Positions 1 to 5,576 of a stretch of DNA of 15,118 nucleotides are shown here, piece after piece. The notes under the pieces are model-generated. The model had not been told where the DNA came from, ran no database searches, and saw only the letters and a list, made by a program, of their open reading frames with translations. The position numbers and the translations under genes are program-made. The first letter of the stretch is position 1; each line of letters begins with the position of its first letter. This DNA comes from JAUVXJ01 sp964577995 (GTDB lineage Bacteria; Chloroflexota; Anaerolineae; UBA7937; B3-Chlor), in the NCBI GenBank assembly GCA_964577995.1, contig CAZOBP010000058.1:1-15118 (forward strand), read 5' to 3'.

Positions 1-99
1 CGCACCATCGTCGCCTTCCTGGATACTGGCTCATCTTCATTACCTATCTACTACAAAACTGGCCGGATTCTCCCAGACCGGCCGGGTATTGGCGCGTAG
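1..99 (+). other. Left-edge segment, no supported gene
   Basis: All three plus-strand frames are open or partly open at the left edge; the first stays open to a TAG at 97-99, giving 32 unrecognised residues. On the minus strand an ATG at 8-6 follows a GGAAGG-like ribosome site at a 5-base spacing, so a minus-strand gene could begin here and leave the window after three codons. Neither reading can be supported by homology. Bases 100-215 hold nothing I recognise. Confidence 0.15.
59..85 (-). terminator. Possible hairpin terminator after the lipoprotein gene
   Basis: GGCCGG at 61-66 pairs with CCGGCC at 78-83 around an 11-base loop, and the flanking bases add a G-U and a C-G pair. Read on the minus strand the hairpin is followed by AGTTTTG, a weak T-tract, about 130 bases past the lipoprotein stop codon. 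The short T run and the distance make this an imperfect intrinsic terminator. It could instead be a leader structure for a gene starting at the left edge. Confidence 0.3.
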
Positions 100-215
100 T
101 ATAAAACAAGGAGATGAAAAGGTCAAGTGCCGGCGGGCACAACGGGGCCAGCGAGGCCCTGCTGGGGAACCCGCATGATCCCGTGCGCCGTTCTCCACAC
201 ACTCTGGACATGCGG

Positions 216-932
216 CTAGTCGGCGGATTCCAGACCGACGCCTCCGATGCCCACATCGAGCTTGACGCTCAAGGTCACATCCGTCCGCCCGTAGAGATCG
301 TTGGTGTAGACATCACCCTCGCGGTTGAACCCTGAAGCGTCCACGCTTCCCAGGCCGCTTTCCGCCTCCACTCGCACGCCGACGTCCCTGGGCAGGACCA
401 GCTTCAGACCTCCCACCCCGCCGTGGACAGTGGCCTCCAGGTCCCTCTCCCAGCTTCCCGTCAGGTCGATCTCGGCCCCACCCACGCCCACGTCAATCTC
501 CAACTCTCCCAGGTTGAGGTCCCCCAGGTCTAGATCCCCTCCGCCCACTCCCATGTTCACCTTCATGTCCATGGGCACGTCGCTGTTGAAGCGCAGGTCC
601 CATTCGTAGCGGACGCTGGGCCAGCCAACGGTCCCTACTCCAGAGGGCTGCGTGATGCTCAGCGTCCCTTGTGTGCCGTCGACGCCGTACCCCAGTTCGG
701 GCTTCCAGCTCTCCTCGCTGTAGGTGAACTGCGCCTCCAGCAAGTCGGCAGCTCCACCGTCTATCAGCAGCGCCCCGGCACCGAGGTTGATCTCCACACG
801 AACTGATTCGGCCCCGTGCAGGTCGACCCGCTCGGAGTCCGTGTGCAAAGGGCCCACGCCCGCACAACCCGCCAGAATCAGTGACGCCACCAGAGTAAGG
901 AGAGCCGCTGTCTCCCATCCCCGCTTCCCCAC
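216..932 (-). CDS. Lipoprotein with toast_rack (DUF2154/LiaF-like) beta-repeat domain
   Basis: Predicted lipoprotein of 238 residues exported to the outer face of the membrane. It begins with a lysine/arginine n-region, a hydrophobic stretch and a lipobox LAGC with the acylated cysteine at about residue 23. The rest is Gly/Asp/Val-rich and repetitive (LGAG, MGVGGGDLDLGDL, VGVGGAEIDL, VGGLKLVLP, GIGGVGLE), the pattern of the toast_rack N-terminal family, whose parallel beta-strands stack like the LiaF/DUF4097 group. Function is unknown; relatives are linked to envelope stress sensing. I chose the GTG at 932-930 because AAGGAGG lies 5 bases ahead and this start puts the signal peptide at the N-terminus. 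An ATG at 956-954 would add eight residues but has no ribosome site. The same frame stays open to 1694, but only this part looks like protein. Confidence 0.8.
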   Translation of the reverse strand: MGKRGWETAALLTLVASLILAGCAGVGPLHTDSERVDLHGAESVRVEINLGAGALLIDGGAADLLEAQFTYSEESWKPELGYGVDGTQGTLSITQPSGVGTVGWPSVRYEWDLRFNSDVPMDMKVNMGVGGGDLDLGDLNLGELEIDVGVGGAEIDLTGSWERDLEATVHGGVGGLKLVLPRDVGVRVEAESGLGSVDASGFNREGDVYTNDLYGRTDVTLSVKLDVGIGGVGLESAD

Positions 933-979
933 CACGACCTCCTTCTCCCTCCTCATCCGTGCATGCCCACGCGCTGGCC

Positions 980-1008
980 ATCGTACCACGGACTGAAAGG
1001 CGAGTCCA
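980..1008 (-). promoter_or_regulatory. Candidate promoter for the lipoprotein gene
   Basis: On the minus strand TGGACT (1008-1003) is followed after 17 bases by TACGAT (985-980), and TGG directly before the -10 gives an extended -10. Start of transcription would fall near 973, about 40 bases before the GTG start. A small hairpin, GGCGAG and CTCGCC with a 6-base loop, overlaps the -35. The -10 neighbourhood closely resembles that of the toxin-antitoxin promoter. Confidence 0.45.
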
Positions 1009-1147
1009 GCCTCGCCGCTCCTACCTTCCTCAATCCTGTGCCCTCGCCAAGCAAGTTCGCTCCCGAGTTCACCGAAGGAGGGTGCGACCGCCACCTTGTC
1101 CGACCACGAGGTCGCGTGAAGGGGTGCCCGCCGAGTTGCTTGGCAGG

Positions 1148-1855
1148 TCACCGAGCGTGGTAGGCAACCCGTATCTGAGCGCCCCACACCCGCTCCACCT
1201 CTCTGTTGCGCCCGCGGAAGCAGTCCAGACACTTCACCTGAGGAAGGAGGCAGAACACCACGTGCGAGGTGCGGAAGGAGATCACCTCCGGTGCGCTGGT
1301 CCTGTCCATCAGTTCGCGGGCCATGCCTTCGATGAACGGATCTCGCTCGACCCTGGGGAAGTGCTGGTAGATGAGGAGAGAGTGACCGGCGTTCCAGAGG
1401 TGCTCTATCTCGTCCCAGTAGAGGAACTTGGAGGAATCCTTGCGACCATAGGACTTGGACTGGACCTCGATCCCGTTGTCCGGGTCGAAGAAGACCAGAT
1501 CGCAGCCCCTGACCAGCTCCGTCAAGCGCTGGAAGTACGCTCTCCGGCTCTCCCCGTCGTCCGGGACGACGTCGGAGAGGAATACGCACGAGGGCAGGAT
1601 ACCTGAGTTCTCGATCTCGGAGACGTTGCGCAGGCCGCGCTGAAGGAGCACCTCCTTCAGGTGGTCGAAGAGTGGAGGGTCGAGCTCGCGCCACTTCTCA
1701 GGCTCCGAGAGATAGTTGATGCGGCTCCCGTCGGTGCGCCCATCGTCCGGCGTGAGCATCCAGCAGATGGCGGTCTTGATCTCGCCGTTGGTCAGGACGC
1801 GCAGCAGCCCGTACTTACGATAGTCGTTGATGTCACCGAAATACTGGTTCTTCAA
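1148..1855 (-). CDS. Conserved uncharacterised protein (KNQYFGDINDYRKYGLLR family)
   Basis: A 235-residue soluble protein whose N-terminus, KNQYFGDINDYRKYGLLR, I recognise as the hallmark of a widespread uncharacterised family. Other conserved-looking segments are a central VFFDPDNGIEV, then LYWDEI and LLIYQHFPR. The FDPDN block sits where motif IV of Rossmann methyltransferases would be, and the layout loosely recalls RlmJ; this is inference only, and I see no clear S-adenosylmethionine-binding glycine motif. I placed the start at the TTG at 1855-1853 because family members begin at this point and AGAAGG lies just upstream. An in-frame GTG at 1936-1934 overlaps the stop of the upstream gene as GTGA, and an ATG lies at 1900. 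The residues between are Arg/Ala-rich and look non-coding. It probably shares a transcript with the HEPN-like gene upstream, since no promoter is visible between them. Confidence 0.7.
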   Translation of the reverse strand: MKNQYFGDINDYRKYGLLRVLTNGEIKTAICWMLTPDDGRTDGSRINYLSEPEKWRELDPPLFDHLKEVLLQRGLRNVSEIENSGILPSCVFLSDVVPDDGESRRAYFQRLTELVRGCDLVFFDPDNGIEVQSKSYGRKDSSKFLYWDEIEHLWNAGHSLLIYQHFPRVERDPFIEGMARELMDRTSAPEVISFRTSHVVFCLLPQVKCLDCFRGRNREVERVWGAQIRVAYHAR

Positions 1856-1932
1856 CCGCCTTCTCTGGCGTCCTGTCGCTGCGAGGACCGCCCGCCCCAT
1901 CTGCGCAGAAGCCCGCGACGGCCACTCCGCTC

Positions 1933-2898
1933 TCACCAGTTGACGCTAACTGACACGTCGGCGTGGGCAACCGAGGTGCCGCACACGAACTCGATGATCC
2001 GCTTCATGGCACCCATGCCTTGTGACGCAGAGGTCAAGTCTATCAAGGCTCGGTGCGCCAACTGGTTACGAGCCCCCCGCGCATGGTGCAGTTCCTGATA
2101 CATCTCCCCATCGATGACGCCAGTTGTGTATAAGACCTCGATTCTCACGCTGGCCGAGTAGGTCCGCCAATCCCTCAGTCGCTTCTTTCGCTTGCCGCCC
2201 TTCACACCATGTACGTACTCAGTCCACATGCTATCGAGTATCTGCTCCGCCACTATCCAGGCATCCATCAACGCCTCGGCAGGTTGCCGACGGGAGTAAT
2301 AGTAGTACGCTCCGGGCACCAGGGAGAGAAGTGTGGCCGAGATAGCCGCGAGCACTCTGGCGTGCGCAAGACCGGCCGCCTCGTCGAGGAGGCTTTCGGG
2401 ACGCAACGGCCACCCGATCCAGTGGTTGCCAATCAGCGCCGTATTGGCACCGATGCTCCGTTCAAGATACAACTCGCGACCGCCCGAAGCGACTAGCACC
2501 AGCGCGTGGTTATCGATGAGCCACCCATAGTTGATGTGCACTGGCGAGGCGGGCTCCGAAACGACGCCTAGCAGCGCGAGTTCGCAGATCAACAGATTGA
2601 ATGCTTGGGCTGTGGTCTCCTCAAATGCCAACTTGTCGTCCAGATCTGACACGGCTAGGTCAGGAGTGTCGCAACCATGGTACAGGTCGCTGAGTTCTTC
2701 CGGCGGCTGGATGAACAGACCGCCCATTCTTGTGACGAGGACATCGCAAGCATCAATCCTTATGCGTCTTAGCACCTCGGTGCACTGATAGCCATCTCTG
2801 GGGAAGCCTGCCCCGAACAAGGACGGTGGGTAGAGGTAGGTCCCGATGACACGCTCACCCTGAGTACGATCTCCGAAGAACGCATCAAGTAGAGACAT
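1933..2898 (-). CDS. Hypothetical protein with C-terminal HEPN-like RNxxxH motif
   Basis: A 321-residue soluble protein with no signal peptide. I do not recognise the N-terminal two thirds. The C-terminal third is helical, with a basic segment (KGGKRKKRLRDW) followed by HHARGARNQLAHRALIDL. The RNQLAH string at about residues 277-282 matches the Rx4-6H motif of HEPN domains, which act as RNases or RNA-binding modules in toxin-antitoxin, abortive-infection and CRISPR effectors. That identification rests on one short motif in a suitable helical context. The start is the ATG at 2898-2896, with AGAGGTGA 4-6 bases upstream. The gene is followed directly by the KNQYFGD-family gene on the same strand. 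Upstream lie a GC-rich hairpin, a femAB tail fragment and a TTGTAC palindrome cluster that may hold its promoter. Confidence 0.7.
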   Translation of the reverse strand: MSLLDAFFGDRTQGERVIGTYLYPPSLFGAGFPRDGYQCTEVLRRIRIDACDVLVTRMGGLFIQPPEELSDLYHGCDTPDLAVSDLDDKLAFEETTAQAFNLLICELALLGVVSEPASPVHINYGWLIDNHALVLVASGGRELYLERSIGANTALIGNHWIGWPLRPESLLDEAAGLAHARVLAAISATLLSLVPGAYYYYSRRQPAEALMDAWIVAEQILDSMWTEYVHGVKGGKRKKRLRDWRTYSASVRIEVLYTTGVIDGEMYQELHHARGARNQLAHRALIDLTSASQGMGAMKRIIEFVCGTSVAHADVSVSVNW

Positions 2899-2932
2899 CG
2901 TTCACCTCTTGATGTTGACCATTGGGCCCTGG

Positions 2933-2970
2933 TGGGCGCCCGCCAGGCCTCCCGCCTGGCCACCCGCCCA
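2933..2970 (-). repeat. GC-rich nested inverted repeat in the HEPN-like gene leader
   Basis: GCCAGGC (2942-2948) and GCCTGGC (2954-2960) form a perfect 7-bp stem with a 5-base loop. Outside a small internal loop, TGGGCG (2933-2938) pairs with CGCCCA (2965-2970). The structure ends about 35 bases before the HEPN-like start codon, so it would lie in that gene's leader. There is no T-tract, so it is not a standard terminator. Confidence 0.5.
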
Positions 2971-2984
2971 GGACACCCCGGACA

Positions 2985-3053
2985 TACTCTCGTCCCCAGC
3001 CAGTACAGAGCGCGGCAGTACACATAGTCGTGGCTCGGGGAGAAGCGCACCAC
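2985..3053 (-). pseudogene. Detached femAB 3'-end fragment, distal copy
   Basis: Read on the minus strand, the 23 codons from 3053 to 2985 give VVRFSPSHDYVY, CRALYWLGTRV. This matches 16 of 23 residues of the C-terminus of the intact FemAB-family protein at 6638-5574, and 18 of 23 of the second fragment at 4606-4487. By hand count, 56 of 69 bases match the second fragment. The reading continues in frame at both ends without a femAB body, so the fragment is a tail without a gene. It lies 86 bases upstream of the HEPN-like gene, in the same orientation as the other two copies. Confidence 0.75.
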
Positions 3054-3072
3054 TTTCTCCGCCCAATTGGCA

Positions 3073-3133
3073 CAATTGTACCTAGGTACAACTATCGTGC
3101 GATGAATTGTACTTTGGGGCCGAAAAGTACAAT
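3073..3133. promoter_or_regulatory. Cluster of TTGTAC palindromes, probable operator region
   Basis: A perfect 16-bp palindrome, TTGTACCTAGGTACAA (3076-3091), is followed by a 10-bp perfect inverted repeat, ATTGTACTTT (3106-3115) and AAAGTACAAT (3124-3133), around an 8-base centre. That makes four TTGTAC half-sites in about 60 bases. Each right arm also supplies a TACAAT hexamer that could act as a -10 for the minus-strand HEPN-like gene, but no well-spaced -35 accompanies it. The distal repeat starts 10 bases after the fic stop codon, so it could also form a weak 3' hairpin on the fic message. An operator for a dimeric repressor is the most natural reading; the repressor is not identified. 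Confidence 0.5.
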
Positions 3134-3142
3134 CGCCCGGGT

Positions 3143-4324
3143 TCAGTCAAAGGGCAACCGGACCGTCTGCAAGATCTCGCCTGCAGCGAAAGCCCTCGCC
3201 CCACCTACCTCGCCCATTGGCTGTAGAACGCCAACCTTCACTAGCTTCTCGACGTTGCGCCGTGCACTATGATACGTCACCCCGAGAACGTCCTGCGCCT
3301 GGGGTATCGTCAGCACCGGGGAATCGAAAAGGTGATCCGCCAAGCGCAAAGGCAACGCCGACCGAACTCCTGCCAGCCGATCCCGCCAGGCTAGCTGCAA
3401 GTCCTGCAACTGCTTCGCCCTGCCCATGGCGTCCCTCGCCTGCTCAGCCACGCCCCGCAGGAAGAACTCCACCCAATCCCTCCAGGCGCCTCTCTCGCTG
3501 ACCGCCATGAGCAGGTCATAATACCCATCCCGGTGCCCCTCGAAGAAGGCGCTCAGGTAGAGCAGCGGCAGAGGCAGCAGCCCCCAGTGGACCAGCAGAA
3601 GTGAGACCAGCAACCGCCCAATACGCCCGTTACCATCGAGAAAGGGATGGATGGCCTCGAACTGGTAGTGGATGAAGGCCAAGCGCACCAGTTCGGGCTG
3701 GTCGTCCTGCTCGTGCAAGTACTTCTCGAAGGCACCCAGGGCTGTGAGCATCTCAGTCGGAGGCGGGGCCACGAAGTCGGCTTCGTTCAGCGTGCATCCC
3801 GGCCTGCCGATCCAGTTCTGGCTGCGACGGAACTCCCCCGGAGTGGCTCGTTCGCCACGGACGCCCTCCATCAGACGTTCGTGGAGTTCCCGCAGCAACC
3901 GCAGGCTCGCGGGCAACGTGTCCAGGCGCTCCAACCCGTACTCGAGGGCGCGGACGTAGTGTAGCACCTCCCGCGCGTCCGACTCTGAGGCCCCGGGCCG
4001 ACCCAATCCGGGCAGCGGCAACTGACCAGCCTCGTAACCGTACAGGTCCGCGATGTCGGTCTCGGTGCCTTCGATCCGGGAGGAGAGCACGGCCTCCCTG
4101 CGTATGAACGGCCCCACCAGGAGATGGGGATTGGGGATCGTGCGCCCCAGACCCGCCAATTCGCCCAGTGAGCGCTCGGCCTCCGCAAGGACCAGCACGA
4201 GCCTCTTGTCCCATTCCAGCGCAGGCGGCAGGTCGTGAGGAACGAAGGCCCAGTAAGCCTCCTTTCCTCTCCCGACTCGCACCACGCGTCCGGCTGCGCT
4301 ATCCGTGAATCGCTCCGGGTCCAT
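3143..4324 (-). CDS. Fic family protein (class II AMPylase type) with C-terminal winged helix
   Basis: A 393-residue Fic/DOC protein, predicted to transfer AMP from ATP to hydroxyl side chains of a target protein. The catalytic motif HPFLDGNGRIGR is complete at residues 226-237, with the histidine base and the GNGR phosphate loop. An N-terminal inhibitory motif, S81-x3-E85-G86, marks class II, in which the glutamate blocks productive ATP binding. The Fic_N region occupies about residues 30-110, and a winged-helix DNA-binding domain lies at about 325-385 (LFDSPVLT, DVLGVTYHSARRNVEKLV). This three-part build is common in chromosomal Fic proteins, which may repress their own gene. The start is the ATG at 4324-4322 with GGAGG 6 bases upstream. 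A longer frame to 4390 is rejected because it would cover the promoter -10. The target is unknown. Confidence 0.92.
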   Translation of the reverse strand: MDPERFTDSAAGRVVRVGRGKEAYWAFVPHDLPPALEWDKRLVLVLAEAERSLGELAGLGRTIPNPHLLVGPFIRREAVLSSRIEGTETDIADLYGYEAGQLPLPGLGRPGASESDAREVLHYVRALEYGLERLDTLPASLRLLRELHERLMEGVRGERATPGEFRRSQNWIGRPGCTLNEADFVAPPPTEMLTALGAFEKYLHEQDDQPELVRLAFIHYQFEAIHPFLDGNGRIGRLLVSLLLVHWGLLPLPLLYLSAFFEGHRDGYYDLLMAVSERGAWRDWVEFFLRGVAEQARDAMGRAKQLQDLQLAWRDRLAGVRSALPLRLADHLFDSPVLTIPQAQDVLGVTYHSARRNVEKLVKVGVLQPMGEVGGARAFAAGEILQTVRLPFD

Positions 4325-4380
4325 CTCGTGCCTCCACCCTTCCGCGGGGATCAGCAGTGAGTTGGTCAGGCCACATCCAA

Positions 4381-4409
4381 ATCGTAGCACGATTGGGGAA
4401 AACCGTCAA
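4381..4409 (-). promoter_or_regulatory. Predicted sigma70-type promoter of the fic gene
   Basis: On the minus strand TTGACG (4409-4404) and TACGAT (4386-4381) are separated by exactly 17 bases. Transcription would start near 4374, giving a leader of about 50 bases with the GGAGG ribosome site before the ATG at 4324. Its position supports the shorter fic start. The rest of 4325-4717 holds only this promoter and the femAB tail fragment. Confidence 0.6.
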
Positions 4410-4486
4410 CGGGACTTGGGCAAGGGAAGACAGTGGTGACACCGGACTGCTGAGAACGGACCAAGTGGCCGACGGGTTATGCTCAA

Positions 4487-4606
4487 CTATGCGCCCAAGG
4501 CACCCCGCACCCGAGGATACACCCTCGTCCCGAGCCAGTACAAAACAGGCGAGTACACGTAGTCGTAGCTCGGGGAGTAGCGCACTACCATCCCGCCGGC
4601 CCTGAA
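4487..4606 (-). pseudogene. Detached femAB 3'-end fragment, proximal copy
   Basis: The minus strand from 4606 to the TAG at 4489-4487 reads FRAGGMVVRYSPSYDYVY, then SPVLYWLGTRVYPRVRGALGA. Over the 23-residue core it matches 21 residues of the intact FemAB C-terminus, and by hand count 62 of 69 bases. Like the intact gene it ends in RVRGA and a TAG, here after an extra LGA. Upstream the frame meets a stop at 4627-4625, and no other part of a FemAB protein is present. It is therefore a truncated remnant or a duplicated 3' end, not a functional gene. It lies 163 bases before the fic start codon. Confidence 0.8.
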
Positions 4607-4717
4607 AGTTCCTGTCCAGTGCAGCTACTAGCCCCGAGCGTTGAGGCGCACCACCAGTCGACAATGTAAGCGAAAGGCCAAGAACTTGCATTACCGAAGG
4701 GTAGTGTAAGTAGGCTT

Positions 4718-4900
4718 CTATTCCACGGTATCCACGACCGCCGTCGACAAGTAGAGCTTGTTCCGCTCCTTGCCCGTGATCTCTCGCAGAATGCCCATCT
4801 GCTTAAGGCGTCGGAGTCCTTTCATTGCGGTGGGATGAAACACTCCAAACCGTTTCTGGACCATCTGCGCGGAAAACCAAGGCGTCTCGAAGCAGGCGTT
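4718..4900 (-). pseudogene. Remnant of a second Fic protein (C-terminal winged helix only)
   Basis: The minus-strand reading from 4900 to the TAG at 4720-4718 contains NACFETPWFSAQMVQ, FGVFHPTAMKGLRRLKQMG and ILREITGKERNKLYL. This is the usual winged-helix tail of Fic proteins (FxxP, LGVSxPTAxxxxxxLxxxGILxEITGxxRNRxY), and it aligns with the C-terminus of the intact Fic protein downstream (LFDSPVLT, LGVTYHSARRNVEKLV). It is not close enough to be a recent copy. No Fic catalytic motif or N-terminal domain precedes it; the frame upstream (to 5035) is low-complexity and runs into the toxin gene. A small DNA-binding protein from this frame is possible, but I see no clear ribosome site. A decayed fic gene is more likely. 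Confidence 0.7.
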
Positions 4901-5006
4901 CACGTCATGGGGATGAATAGAGCGCGGCTCGGGCCATAGTCGTTGGCGGCTCCCCCGGCAACCTCTCGTCTGTTCCCAGCCGACGCCGGAGCACACCGGT
5001 CCAGCT

Positions 5007-5273
5007 TCAACGATACACCTCGCGGCGGTGCCCAACCTTGAGCACCACCAGCCTATTCCCCGCTCGATCGAGGAGGTAGATAATACGATAATCGCCGAGC
5101 CGATACCTGAAGCAACCCCTCCACTCCTCTCCTCGAAGGGACAGGTGTCGCATCAAGTCAACGTTCTCGCCCATCCACTCGAGCCTGTGCAGCACGCGGG
5201 TCTGCACAGACCGGTCAAGACGCCCGATGTCTGCCTGCGCTTCGGGCGTGAGAATGACATCGAAGCCGCTCAT
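5007..5273 (-). CDS. RelE/ParE-family toxin
   Basis: An 88-residue protein of the RelE/ParE superfamily, either a ribosome-dependent mRNA endonuclease or a gyrase poison; the sequence does not settle which. It has the expected small fold: N-terminal strand (FDVILTPEAQADI), helical hairpin (RLDRSVQTRVLHRLEWM), then the strands RGCFRYRLGDYRIIYLLD and RLVVLKVGHRREVYR. The YRIIY block and the terminal GHRxxVY are typical of RelE-type toxins. Its ATG at 5273-5271 overlaps the TGA of the upstream gene as ATGA, so the two are translationally coupled, antitoxin first. Length is usual for the family and no truncation is visible. Confidence 0.87.
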   Translation of the reverse strand: MSGFDVILTPEAQADIGRLDRSVQTRVLHRLEWMGENVDLMRHLSLRGEEWRGCFRYRLGDYRIIYLLDRAGNRLVVLKVGHRREVYR

Positions 5274-5509
5274 CGGCCCAGTTCACGCCGAAACACGTCG
5301 AGAGTAGTGCCTTCTCCCGACCTCGCTTGCTCAAGCGACCGCCGCAGAGAGGCCGCAACCTCCGGACGGAGCTCGTCACCGTTCTCGTCACTTAGCCCTT
5401 CAAAGGCGTCCATCAATTGGGTCAGCCACACCTCAAAGCGCCTATCGATGGTACGTTCGACCAGTTCCTCGAACTCCTCAGCCGTCAGTTCTCCCAGATT
5501 CCTTGCCAT
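5270..5509 (-). CDS. Antitoxin partner of the RelE/ParE toxin
   Basis: A 79-residue acidic, helical protein directly upstream of and overlapping the toxin gene by four bases. The sequence (GELTAEEFEELVERTIDRRF, later PEVAASLRRSLEQARSGEG) resembles small antitoxins found beside RelE toxins in Chloroflexota and Cyanobacteria. I do not see a standard ribbon-helix-helix or helix-turn-helix, so the DNA-binding mode is unclear. The role as antitoxin comes mainly from gene order and size. The start is the ATG at 5509-5507, with GGAGG 6 bases upstream. A longer frame to 5581 would overlap the promoter and the femAB stop and is rejected. Confidence 0.75.
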   Translation of the reverse strand: MARNLGELTAEEFEELVERTIDRRFEVWLTQLMDAFEGLSDENGDELRPEVAASLRRSLEQARSGEGTTLDVFRRELGR

Positions 5510-5547
5510 CTTGCGCCTCCGTGACTCAGCTCTGGACATCCACAACC

Positions 5548-5576
5548 ATTGTACCACAGTCTGAGGGCCATGACTA
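5548..5576 (-). promoter_or_regulatory. Candidate promoter of the toxin-antitoxin operon
   Basis: On the minus strand TAGTCA (5576-5571) is followed after 17 bases by TACAAT (5553-5548), preceded by TGG to make an extended -10. The -35 begins at the femAB stop codon itself. The short direct repeat TGTGG brackets the -10 and could be a repressor contact. Transcription would begin near 5541, about 32 bases before the antitoxin start. Confidence 0.5.

Noticed and set aside
114..335. Small plus-strand open frame starting next to AAGGAG at 109-114
   Set aside because: The ribosome-like site abuts the ATG with no spacing, and the frame runs antisense into the lipoprotein gene without any recognisable protein.
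959..1606. Plus-strand open frame of 215 residues
   Set aside because: It is antisense to the KNQYFGD-family gene, has no ribosome site and shows no recognisable motif; long shadow frames are expected in GC-rich DNA.
957..1694. A 492-residue minus-strand open frame from 1694 into the lipoprotein gene
   Set aside because: The upstream part is Arg/Pro/Gly-rich and overlaps the KNQYFGD-family gene in another frame. A clean signal peptide with its own ribosome site and promoter begins at 932, so only the last 238 residues are real.
3106..3133. Intrinsic terminator after fic
   Set aside because: The 10-bp stem is AT-rich and not followed by a T-tract on the minus strand. The shared half-site with the neighbouring palindrome favours an operator, although a weak 3' hairpin role is not excluded.
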